Assembly: GCA_963693305.1 (NCBI GenBank)
Contig: OY855906.1
Coordinates: 29,618,626-29,682,625 of the forward strand
Reading direction: 5' to 3'
Length of the DNA stretch: 64,000 nt
DNA from: Meandrina meandrites
Lineage: Eukaryota; Cnidaria; Anthozoa; Scleractinia; Meandrinidae
Shown one piece after another: positions 1 through 9,234 of this stretch. The number at the start of each line of letters is the position of its first letter. Position 1 is the first letter of the stretch. The notes beneath the pieces were generated by a model. The model was given only the letters and a program-made list of their open reading frames with translations, was not told the origin of the DNA and did no database searches. The translations under genes were made by a program, and so were the position numbers.

Positions 1-78
1 GGAGCATACATCTACCAAAATCTTTCTTTCTTTCTTCATTTTATTAAGATTTCCAAATATTCTCTTTGCGTTTCAAAT

Positions 79-1080
79 TTGCCCAGCAAGCAGCTGGATA
101 ACTATTATGCCACTGTAACAGATTATCGAATACCAACATATCGCTCCACGCAAAATAAAGCCTCGGGTTTGATATGCGCGGCCTCGCCCGAAACAGTCGC
201 TTGTATCAAAGCTATGCAAACTGCAGCTTCCTCCGATCTGTTAGCTCCGACAAAAAGTGCCAAGCTTCGAAGAAACATATTACACGATATCTAAGACAAC
301 TATGCGACGTCAGGGAAACATGAGAGGCGACCGACGTTCTATCGAAGACGACACGAGTTAGGCCAAAAAATCCAACCTGGCGGACCACAACGAAGACGCG
401 ATAGAAACCGAAGATGAAGATGAAAATATTTATTGCCCTACGAAGAAGAAGAGCCCAATCCACGTGATATAAAGAAACTTCTCATAAACATCTAAGCCAC
501 CGTGTCGGGCATCTAGAAAGAGAACCAAGATCTTAAAGAAGATTTCACAAACTAGGAAACTCGGTGGCCTTTTATAACCAGGCAGAAACTGCAGGAAATC
601 AAAAGCAACCTATATAAAGCCTTCGCAGTGAATGCTTTCCTCAGAAAAGAACTAGACGACACGAAGAAGAAGTTAAAACAAACCAACAAGCTACTAAATG
701 AGGAGACCTGCGACTCCCAAGAACTTTGGGACGAATTTCACGCCCTTGAGCAGTGTACACGCAAAAGCTCCGTGCAGATCCACGGAATTTCAGAAAACGT
801 CTAAACCGATTCAGAAAGGGTCGTTATTAAAGTAGCCAGCGCGTTAAATGTCGACATAAAGCCTAAAAAACATTGAAAATTCACACAAATAACATCGGGC
901 AACGAAAGGGAGCCGTCCAATCATCGTTATTTATTTTTTATTTTATTTTTTTTTTGCGGCCACAAGACGCAGACGAAATTGAAAAAAAGAAAGAATCAAA
1001 GTTCAAAATGTGGGAATATCCAACATGTTCCAGATGTATGTAGATATTTTTTCTGTTTTGTTTGAATAAAGTTTATTAAA
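79..1080 (+). mobile_element. Decayed non-LTR retrotransposon fragment (ORF1-like region plus 3' end)
   Basis: Broken frames carry a lysine-rich coiled-coil-like stretch followed by [15 protein letters not shown], the kind of junction seen in ORF1 proteins of L1/CR1-like LINEs. Several stops and shifts interrupt it. The fragment ends in a TTTGAATAAAGTTTATTAA sequence typical of a LINE 3' end with a polyadenylation signal. The same fragment lies at 20402-21475, so it inserted before the segmental duplication. It ends about 200 bases upstream of the PAN exon. The clade is not certain. Confidence 0.6.
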
Positions 1081-1295
1081 CAAGTAATAATAATAATTAC
1101 AATTAACAATTTTAGAATAGTGTTATCAAAATAATTGGCAACAATGGAATTACTGCTTAGTACCATGTAACGATCGACATTAACTTTAAGTCAACTAGCC
1201 TAGTCAAAAATATTAGAAGGCAGTATTAAATTTAAGCAAAAATTAAAACATCAGCAACATAAAACAAATACATGTTAATTATTTATTTCTTTTAG

Positions 1296-1549
1296 ATGAC
1301 TGTCGAATTATTCAATTCCGAGAAGAAATAACGGACACGATTCTTATCAATCATGTCATCAAAAGTGACCGAGTGACTAACCAGGAATTTTGCACGATAA
1401 ATTGTTACCTTGAAAAAAGATGTGCCTCGTACAACTACGGAACGCTGGAGGATGGATCATTTTTGTGTGAAATAAATGACAAAAACCACTTCCAAGTTTC
1501 TTCTAGTGAGATGATGGCAAGAAAAGGCTTCATATACAGCCCGATATTT
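1296..1549 (+). CDS. Gene A exon: PAN/apple domain
   Basis: The exon follows TTTCTTTTAG and ends at TTT|GTGAGT. Translation starts with DDCR after two split-codon bases and includes [15 protein letters not shown], the PAN Cys pattern. It is 254 nt, phase 1 in and phase 0 out, and almost identical to 21701-21954 in gene B. Confidence 0.88.
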
Positions 1550-3799
1550 GTGAGTACATAAGCAATATGTAGACGCACTCTAACAATGCGAAGTGAGTAT
1601 AAGGACTTCATGACAACCATTCAACGCTAATCAAAATAACATATCCCATTTGTATGATCCTTTTCTTAACAAGCACTAAAACGTAGTGCATTGCACTGGA
1701 GAGGAGATGGACATTTTAAGTGCATTCATGTCCTTCAAATGGGACAGTGTTGACCGTATAACAACTGTTCATATAATGTTCGTATTTCAGGAATACATAT
1801 GGTGATGCGGAAAATAAGACGCATAAAACTTAACGGTTTTACAATTCTGGAAGAGGCATTAACCCGTATAACCAGTCTGCTACACTTTGTAAACAAGAAA
1901 ACAACCGCGGCCGCAATAAGAACCTTGCCAAACCGCAGGGAGCCCACACAAATGGAGCGACTGTTGATGTTTCAAAATTATAAAGGAATTTCTGGGAGAA
2001 ACTGAAACGTTGCCATTAGCATGAACTATAGCGAGTAAAATTTACACATATGTTAAAAAAAAGGTAGAGTTACTTCAATCGTTGTGCCTTTTCGACCTCG
2101 TAGCTCGAAACGGCGAATTAAAACGATTTACTGTCTACTGTAGACGACATCGCCAAAACCCAGTAAATCGCTAAAATTCGCCGTTTCTAGTTATAAGGTC
2201 GCCAAAGCACAACGATTGAGATAACAAAAGAAATTTACTTGTAAAAAATGCACGGTCATTGTCCATCTCACATTTACCCAGACGCTCTTAACGTTAAAAC
2301 TAAAAGGAAACTTCATAAGCTAATACGGTCATTGCGTTACAAACATAATGTCATTTAGTACCTTAAGTAAGGATAAATGGACTCCTTCTCCGTTTATTAA
2401 CATACAATGAAATTTATTTCAGACGTACTGTCAGAGCAGCCCATGTGCTTTTAATGCAACATGTCAAGAAGAATTTGGTAGCCAAGGGTATCAATGCGTT
2501 TGTCCACAGGGATACCATGGAGATAAATGCCAACTGGGTAAGCCCGTTGGGGAGTGAGGGGGTGTGTTCAATGGCAGCGGATGATTTAAGGTATTTTCAT
2601 ACCAGGTGGATATGATTCAAACGATAAGGAAAAATACTATTACCTTCTTTCAGATGTTAAAGAATGCATAGATGGAAGCCATCGCTGTTCGTCAAACGCA
2701 ATCTGTGTGGACGTACCGGGTTCATTCAAGTGTAACTGTAAATCGGGCTACACAGGAAGTGGCGTTGACTGCGCAGGTAGCAATTTTTTTGGACTTGGGG
2801 GTAATAAATTTGGTAATAAAACATAGATAGGTAAGAGAGCGTGAAACACTCGGACATTTAGTCAGACTCTTCGTTGTCGTTGTGCTTGGTAATGTCGAAT
2901 TTGAGGTCGTCGTCGTCGTTGATTGTTTTCTACTGTTCTTGTAGTAGTTTTTAACCAGTTATAGTTATCGGTGTCAGTAATTCTTTAATACAGAGCCCCA
3001 TCAAAGAAAACAAGTCAAGTTCGAAGCATATGGGAATGATGAAGGGGAGAAAGCCAAGGAACATTTTCTTACCATGCAAACTACAAAGAAAGAAAATCCT
3101 TCTCCTTTTATGTAACATTCTTTTATTTGCGCAGACATAAATGAGTGTTCCAGTCATGAAACAAACAACTGTGACCAAGGAGCGAACTGCACTAACACTG
3201 ATGGCTCATTCCAATGCAGCTGTCGTGACGGTTACAGCGGTAACGGTACTTCTTGCAAAGGTACGATATTTTATGCCCATAGAAATGTCAAATCATAAAG
3301 TAGCAGGCAACCAGTAATGATACACATTTAATAACAAAATCTGTCAAATTATCTTTACATGTAGACGTTGATGAATGTGCCATGAAAGCACACGTTTGTT
3401 CGTCTAACACCAGTTGCATTAACAACATGGGATCATATCATTGCACGTGTCACCCTGGATTTACTGGTGATGGTAAAACGTGTCAAGGTAGGTTAGGTTA
3501 TTCCTACAATGGCGGAGCGGATTTCTTTAGTAAGGCCCTGAACTCTGCTAGCGTTACGTTGTAGTCGTTATTTAAGTTAGTTTTCTTTTTTTCTTGAATT
3601 TTGTCCTTTGTTGTTAAAACAATGTCCAGACTGATTATCGAAAGTCCTGTTTCCTAATTTATTATATTGCCAAAATGTTTGGTAAGAAAGCTTTAAAAAA
3701 TACATGGGAACTGCTTTCAATATCTTCTTACAGTCCTGCAATGCCCTAAAAACAGATTCCTAAAGGCAAAAAAAAAAAAAGAAAAAAAAAAGAAAAGAA

Positions 3800-3841
<42 letters not shown>

Positions 3842-5456
3842 CGACTATTATTGCGTTCGACGAAGGAGAGCGCAAGCCTAATTCTGTTTTGCGTCCTGTG
3901 TCTTTTGAGTTGGTATGCCTGTGCACTGTTATGCGGAATGAATCGAGCCGTAATGCGCGCGCAGATGTATGGGCTACAAATTGGCCGCCCCGATTGATTT
4001 TTGCAGGGGCAAGTATCGGCCGGGAAACTGGTGCGACGATATTTTAGTCTCGTTTTCGCATTGAATCGTCCCTTTTGTCGTCTTTGGTCGCTGTTCTGCA
4101 CACGTGCTTCACGAATTCGCTAGAACATTTCGTTTGGTCGCTAGATTGTGTACTTAGTAAAACTGTTTACTTTCGTTCTCGTACAAGAATCGCCTCTTCT
4201 GTCGTCTTTGGTCGCTCAACTTTACACGTGCTTTGCTTCAACATTCCATTTGGTCGCTGGACTGTACACGTGCTTTCCTAAAATATTCCGTTTGGTGGCT
4301 CGATTGTGGTGCTTGGTGAAACTATTGGTCGTTTTGTGTGGTGGAATTTCAAGGTTCGGTAAGTTTATTGGTAGCCCTTTTAAGTATAATGTTATTGAAA
4401 CGCTTCGTAGGTTGCATTTATCGAAGTCTGATGGAACTGTGTACGACTCCGCAGTTCGCCGTGTTGTTAGTGTCGCGCTGGACGAGAAACACTCCCACAA
4501 AAATAATGTTGTCTGTAACCTTAAAGGAACAGTGCCACAGCTGAGTTTAAGTTTGAACTTTTGAACTGTGTCGTTACTTTCATACTTGTGTGTTACACAT
4601 AACACACATTCAAAGACAAGCAATTGTCATTCATTCTTAGAATTAATAAAGTTATTGTTTACAGTTTATTCGCAATCAATGTTGTTAAATTATTCTTACA
4701 AACATTTCACCTTCCTCTTTTGTCCCATCACCAACAAATTGTACAAGAAAAAGGGGAAATCTCAGTCAACACCAAAACCTACTCCTCCTTTCAAGCCTTA
4801 CTCGAACGCATTCCCCTAATCACTGATTACTGCTAGTTTTAAACTTTAGATTGCATTTACATTTACGCCTAAACTAGTTAGCAAAGGTTATTCGAGCGGG
4901 AGAGGGGGGGGGGGGGGGGGGGGGGGTTGGTGGAGGGTATTGCAACAGGAAGCACAATATTAAGTGTAACCCATTTGACCGTGTGCGCGCCGTCCGCTCT
5001 AGCGTGTAAAATTAACAGAAATTACCGGAACTTTACGATCTCTTTAGATTGCAAAGGTCGAAAGAATCGAGAAGGCTTTTCTTAATACGCACCCAGGACA
5101 TTTTGCAATCATTGAAATTCTGACTTGCCAAGGAAGGCTAGTCCTCTCACTCGGGTAAAATAAGCGATATTAAGAAACCCCTTACGAGTTGCCACTATGA
5201 ATTTGTACATCGACTACAAATCAGACCCACAGGGCCAAAAGTTTTTTTTTTCCTCGTTAAGGCTTAGAGGTTTAAATTAATGTCTTATTTGTTTGGTAGT
5301 ACAGTTCAAATATAAACTAAATATGTGTATTCGACCTAGATATTGACGAGTGTTCTAGCAGTCCATGCTTGAACGATGGAACGTGTATTGACGGCGTGAA
5401 CACATTTCGTTGCAATTGTACAAGATTCTTCAAAGGACTAAGATGCGAGATAATAG
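1296..5456 (+). CDS. Gene A: PAN/EGF protein, partial (5' end outside window, 3' end not found)
   Basis: This is part of a gene for a secreted or surface protein built from a PAN/apple exon, a plain EGF exon, three Ca-binding EGF exons and a further EGF exon. Six exons are supported (1296-1549, 2423-2537, 2654-2776, 3135-3260, 3365-3487, 5340-5456). All have AG/GT borders and compatible phases. By comparison with gene B, a signal-peptide exon should lie left of the window. Genes B and C end with a C-type lectin exon, but none is visible between 5456 and gene B. Gene A may end soon after the last EGF exon: reading on gives a stop after about 15 codons. It may also use an unrecognised exon or be truncated. 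The last exon has a weak donor (AG|GTTTGT). Binding partner and function are unknown. Confidence 0.75.
2075..2219. mobile_element. Palindromic MITE-like element, copy 1
   Basis: The left arm runs inward from TCAATCGTTGTGCCTTT and the right arm reads back as its near complement, ending AAAGCACAACGATTGA. Arms are about 65 bases and include GGCGAATT/AATTCGCC and CAGTAAATCG. The element could fold into one long hairpin. A copy sits at the matching place in the duplication (22515-22659). No coding capacity. Confidence 0.7.
2423..2537 (+). CDS. Gene A exon: EGF domain
   Basis: 115-nt exon, phase 0 in and 1 out. It encodes a six-Cys EGF module beginning [14 protein letters not shown] and ending [13 protein letters not shown]. 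No calcium-binding DxDEC signature is present. The acceptor is TATTTCAG and the donor G|GTAAGC. Confidence 0.88.
2654..2776 (+). CDS. Gene A exon: EGF-CA module 1
   Basis: 123-nt phase 1-1 exon. It starts DVKEC and carries the [13 protein letters not shown] signature of Ca-binding EGF modules. Acceptor CTTTCAG, donor G|GTAGC. It pairs with 23080-23202 in gene B. Confidence 0.9.
3135..3260 (+). CDS. Gene A exon: EGF-CA module 2
   Basis: 126-nt phase 1-1 exon starting DINEC with [15 protein letters not shown]. It is one residue longer than the other modules, between the first two cysteines. It pairs with 23673-23798. Confidence 0.9.
3365..3487 (+). CDS. Gene A exon: EGF-CA module 3
   Basis: 123-nt phase 1-1 exon starting DVDEC with [18 protein letters not shown]. 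It is the last exon shared with gene B (23904-24026). Confidence 0.9.
3797..3841. repeat. (CAGA)n microsatellite after an A-rich tract
   Basis: About eleven CAGA units follow an A/G-rich stretch (3768-3799). It lies just past the end of the duplicated block. Confidence 0.95.
3842..4900. other. Unassigned intron segment with degenerate ~43-bp repeats (4083-4300)
   Basis: I recognise no gene here. Five diverged units share TTTGGTCGCT, then usually a CACGTGCTT- or TGTACTT-like core and AACATTCC/ATTCC. They start near 4083, 4131, 4208, 4251 and 4290. A 138-codon open frame covers 4148-4564 but has no recognised domain. It may be a decayed mobile element. It lies between the third EGF-CA exon and the last EGF exon of gene A. 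Confidence 0.4.
4904..4926 (+). repeat. G23 homopolymer
   Basis: A run of about 23 G followed by TTGGTGGAGGG. Its length may be an assembly estimate. A similar run is at 24937-24956 in gene B. Confidence 0.9.
5340..5456 (+). CDS. Gene A exon: divergent EGF module
   Basis: 117-nt phase 1-1 exon encoding [16 protein letters not shown] and ending FKGLRCEII, a Notch-type Ca-binding EGF unlike the fibrillin-type modules nearby. The donor AG|GTTTGT is weak. It has no counterpart in gene B. Confidence 0.75.
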
Positions 5457-7440
5457 GTTTGTTTATTTTTTTAAACTACTTTATTATAAATAAAGGCAAG
5501 TGAAGTAACACTTATACATAAGTGTCAATGGTTTTAGTCTTTGTCAGACAAACTGGGGACATACACTAAGAACTAAAACAATATATGCACAGATTTGAAA
5601 TTTACGAAAATTAATAATTATAAAAACAATATATAATTATAATAAAAACCTTCCCAAAATCCTATGCAGCTGAAAAATCGTCAATGCCAAATAACTTGGT
5701 CAGTTTGAAGCCAGCAGGAGTACAACGTCGTAGACAAGTAACTCTTAACAATAACCAGTTCTTGCATAAGACGTAGGGCAATGACGGCATTAGTGACGTG
5801 GCATTGCTCTGAAGTTCGTTTTTGCTCACTGTGACGACGATATTTTGTTACTGAAAAAGCAGTCATTGCAGTTTGAAGCACATTGGTGTGAGGCAATTCA
5901 GACTGCCCGGGTACCGAACAAAATATAAATATTAAGGGAGCTATGTACAATTTTAAAAAAGTGGGAGTCTGGGTACAAGTGCGTATGTGGCGTTGCATTA
6001 AATGCGAGGAAACAACAAATTACATGCTGGTAGATATTTATATGTTAAGTACATTTTTATCGCTTTTATTGTTATGACGTCATCGGTCACGTGACCAGAA
6101 CGACCGCATTTTTAAATTCGCTTGTAAACTTTACTAGGATCTCTCTCTTCGGATTTTTTTAAGCGAAGTTGTAGATTTTTAAATAGTGTTTTTAAAAATG
6201 GCCATGATTACTTTTTCCTAAAAACGTACGCAGTAAAAAATACAATTGAAAAGTTTGTTGGCTTCCTACTTAAAGACCATTTGCGGTAGGAATAAAAGAA
6301 AATTTTGCCAAAGGAAGGAGTGCATGCTCTTTATGATGGCGTTGTCCGTTTCTTCTCATTTCCATTGCCTTTGGCGAGGATGGATTCAATTTATTTCAGA
6401 CGAAAGGAGTGGGCCTGGGGAGAAGTTAAGTAGCTGCCCCTCCCCTCCCCCGTGCTCTAGGTCTCCCCAGTGGATTCCCCGTGGTCCGTATTGCGGGCTC
6501 ACGACAAGAGCAATTTCAAAATGGCGACAAGAAAAGGGAATCTAATGGAGTGATTTTGAGATATAGAGGACAGTTTTGTCGATGTTTTTCCTTCTTGACG
6601 CGATCAAAACGAGTCCCAAAACGTAGGGTATACCTCATTTATTTGTATTCCCGATAAAGAAGAATTTGCAATGAGTACAAACGTGCGAAAACGTGGGTAA
6701 CAGAAACTTACAGGGACCTGAGGTAAGCGTTTCTCATTGTACAATGATTTTTTTTAGACTGGTTAAAGCTTATGTCTTCGACGTTTATCATGTTTATCAA
6801 CTTAGCTTACTGGAATTAAAGCCGAACTCGGCGTAAAAAAATAGATAGTGAGAACGAGGCGATAATATTAAATGGCAGACATTTCGTCGAGGCATGTAAC
6901 TGTTATTTATGTTTGTCATCTGAATTTTAAGCTACTGTACTTCAAATAAATAAGAATCGCATCTTTTTATTATTACGTGAGGAAATGTTCCTCAAAATAT
7001 TGACCAAGTGGCCATTTCAGGCCGCAAAGAAGTGAGACTAGAGACTACTTGCAGTCAACCTGGAAACTAATCTAGACTTCAATTAAACAGTGCTACTCAC
7101 GTTTTGGAATGCCTCTTTGGGCATGTTTAATAAATGATATCATTTTTTAACTTAAAATTTGTTCTTCCCATGATGTTTTATTGTATTGGTAAACATTGAT
7201 TTACGTTTTTTTTTTGCATTTTGTGGTCTACAAGTTCAGGTAGTTGTCGATCTCTTAGTTTTGCACATAGTTATGTGACAGTCAATTCTAGCAATTCCCA
7301 TCCTTCCCTCTACACACATTCATTACCTGAGGCATTTAAAGATCTACTTTTTGACCAGGCATTTGTCTACTTTATAAAAAAATCTGTTTGACATTTTTTT
7401 AAGGCCTGTATTTTCAGTTGTTAAATGACCTTCAGTAGCA
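5457..7440. other. No gene recognised
   Basis: AT-rich DNA with only short open frames. A small frame at 6246-6545 has no known motif. An ATGGCG-initiated frame near 6520 closes after nine codons. No lectin exon for gene A was found here. Confidence 0.5.
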
Positions 7441-8848
7441 TTTTGAAGTAGCAAATATGAAAATTCAGGAGGCCTTAAACTTAAGCAAACCAGAAAACCC
7501 TATTCCCAATACAAAGCTAACTGCAAGCAACATGATGTACCGTTTGGCTAACCGGAGTACTATGTACATGTAGGCTAACCGGAATCTTATGTAGGCTAAC
7601 TGGAATGGCTTGCAATATGGCTCGCATGTTTCATGACACATAAGTGGCATACACGCCAGAAATACCTAACTCCAATAATTAGCATAACCTCAAGCCACCT
7701 CAGCTAACTATACTCAGGCTAACTGGAGTACTGCTTAGGCTAACCAGGGAGCTTTTTAGGCTAACTAATGTGCTATTTATATATAGTGGAATGGCTCTCA
7801 TGACTTGTTGGCTCGCACTTTGTCAAGACCCATAGATTTCTGTGATGTAATGTTTTAAAATGAACAGATTGCAAAAATTCAGCTTTAGGGTCCAAAACAT
7901 TTTTAAACATTATTAAAATAATCTGACATTTTTCTGCAATGATTAATGAAAGGAGGGGAGCAAAAAAAATTGATTTCTTCATTGCCTGACCCAGGTAGAT
8001 TGGGCAAGGTGAAACCATTATAAGCTTACCCAAAGTCCCATGTTTCTTTCGAAACAACTACAACAAAAAATAAAAATCCATAAATGTCATTTGGCTATCT
8101 AGCAAGTGGAAAAAATTATTGGATCCACTAGCCCAACATAAAAGCAGCCAGTTTTTTTCACACACACAAAAGGCCGTTTAATTTTAATATACAGTCTGCA
8201 TGCTGGAAAATTGCAATTTCATCAAAATAAATAGTTTGTTTGTTTTGTTCTATCTACAGGTCACTTGAAGACTTTGCAAGGGCATTCCTGTTAGTCAAAA
8301 TGAACTCAAAAATACACACTGTGTCAATGTGATAAAATTGTCACATGATTGACTCCCACATGTTGCCAGTTTAAACCTGAATATACTTTAGTGACATTTA
8401 TAGCTATTTATATAATATGAACATCCCAGAACGCAATATGGCTACACATAAATACTGAAACTTAATATTACATGTAAGTTTTAAAACCATTCTGGGGTTC
8501 ATGACAAAAAAAGATTGTTTCAATAAAAACATGTAAAAATAATGAAATAACAGATAATTTACATCATTAATTATTATCACAGACCATAAATTTTACTTCA
8601 ATATGTCAAGTTTTTTTGCAGCAAAGGCTTGGTTCCACAGGGTGTGGTTCCAAAAAATATCCATACCTCCCCCAAGGATGGTTCTTTGGTTTAGGTAAAA
8701 ATTCCAATATTAAAATATCCAAGGCACAAAAAGTTATTATTATCATCATTATCATCATCGTCATATCATATATGTCATGATATCATGGTTATTACAACTA
8801 GTACTAATACTACTATCATCATCATAACATTAATTAACATATTCCATA
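7441..8848. repeat. Non-coding DNA with scattered GGCTAAC direct repeats (7546-7770)
   Basis: At least six copies of a short motif near GGCTAACYGGAAT/GAGTAC occur at 7546, 7573, 7594, 7717, 7738 and 7759, several followed by a shared tail. The rest is AT-rich with no gene seen, apart from irregular ATC/ATT-rich sequence at 8735-8830. Confidence 0.5.
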
Positions 8849-9015
8849 CAAATTGGTATATACAAGGTAAAAGAAAGTAAAAGAAATAAATTATTAAAAC
8901 CTATTTCAACAGTGTTTACATAATGGCTCCCTCCTGGGTCTCAACGTCAATATCGGTATTTGCAAGGTGAAAGTAAATAAAAGAAATAAACTATTAAAAC
9001 CTATTTGAACAGTGT

Positions 9016-9016
<1 letters not shown>
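8849..9016 (-). mobile_element. 5'-truncated 3' ends of an R2-like retrotransposon, in tandem
   Basis: On the minus strand, 8918-8964 reads [10 protein letters not shown] then one residue and a stop, matching the last codons of the intact element at 9435-12809. The 3' untranslated sequence after it (8849-8912) is repeated at 8962-9016. Two truncated 3' ends therefore lie head to tail. The UTR differs from that of the intact copy, suggesting a related subfamily. Confidence 0.7.
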
Positions 9017-9017
<1 letters not shown>

Positions 9018-9107
<90 letters not shown>

Positions 9108-9108
9108 T
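9018..9108. repeat. (AAT)n microsatellite
   Basis: A nearly pure AAT tract of about 90 bp with one interruption, at the 5' side of the truncated retroelement ends. Confidence 0.97.
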
Positions 9109-9116
9109 ACACCTAA

Positions 9117-9176
9117 GATAAGATTAAGATACACCTAAGATTCAAGTTTGTATGAAAAGTGCTCAATAAAGTTTTG
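9117..9176 (+). mobile_element. 3'-end fragment of the R2-like element, opposite orientation
   Basis: TACACCTAAGATTCAAGTTT through GTGCTCAATAAAGTTTTG is the near reverse complement of 9258-9318, the 3' UTR of the full-length element. It holds the AATAAA signal. It faces the full-length copy tail to tail across an AAT tract at 9195-9230. Confidence 0.75.
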
Positions 9177-9192
9177 TAATTATTATTTTATT

Positions 9193-9194
<2 letters not shown>

Positions 9195-9230
<36 letters not shown>
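9195..9230. repeat. (AAT)n tract between two facing retroelement 3' ends
   Basis: A short AAT microsatellite with the plus-strand fragment on its left and the 3' end of the full-length minus-strand element on its right. It may be a target site or a product of reverse-transcribed tails. Confidence 0.85.
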
Positions 9231-9234
9231 TTTT

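Larger units (their letters stand above)
1..3674 (+). repeat. Left copy of a ~3.7-kb segmental duplication (other copy 20327-24206)
   Basis: Bases 1-3674 match 20327-24206 in the same order and orientation with few substitutions. The shared part covers a LINE ORF1 remnant, the PAN exon, the EGF exon, a palindromic MITE and three EGF-CA exons. Similarity stops soon after the third EGF-CA exon, near 3674 and 24206. The window edge cuts the left end, so the true size is unknown. The copies differ by indels: the right copy has a TTTA tract, a ~135-bp insertion at 21477-21611 and ~130 bp extra near 23512-23640; the left copy has ~100 bp extra near 1150-1255. Confidence 0.93.

Noticed and set aside
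4148..4564. 138-codon open frame on the plus strand
   Set aside because: No recognised domain, overlaps open frames on both strands and covers the degenerate 43-bp repeats; likely chance.
8906..9112. Poly-Leu/Ile frame on the minus strand
   Set aside because: Translation of the AAT microsatellite joined to a retroelement 3' end.
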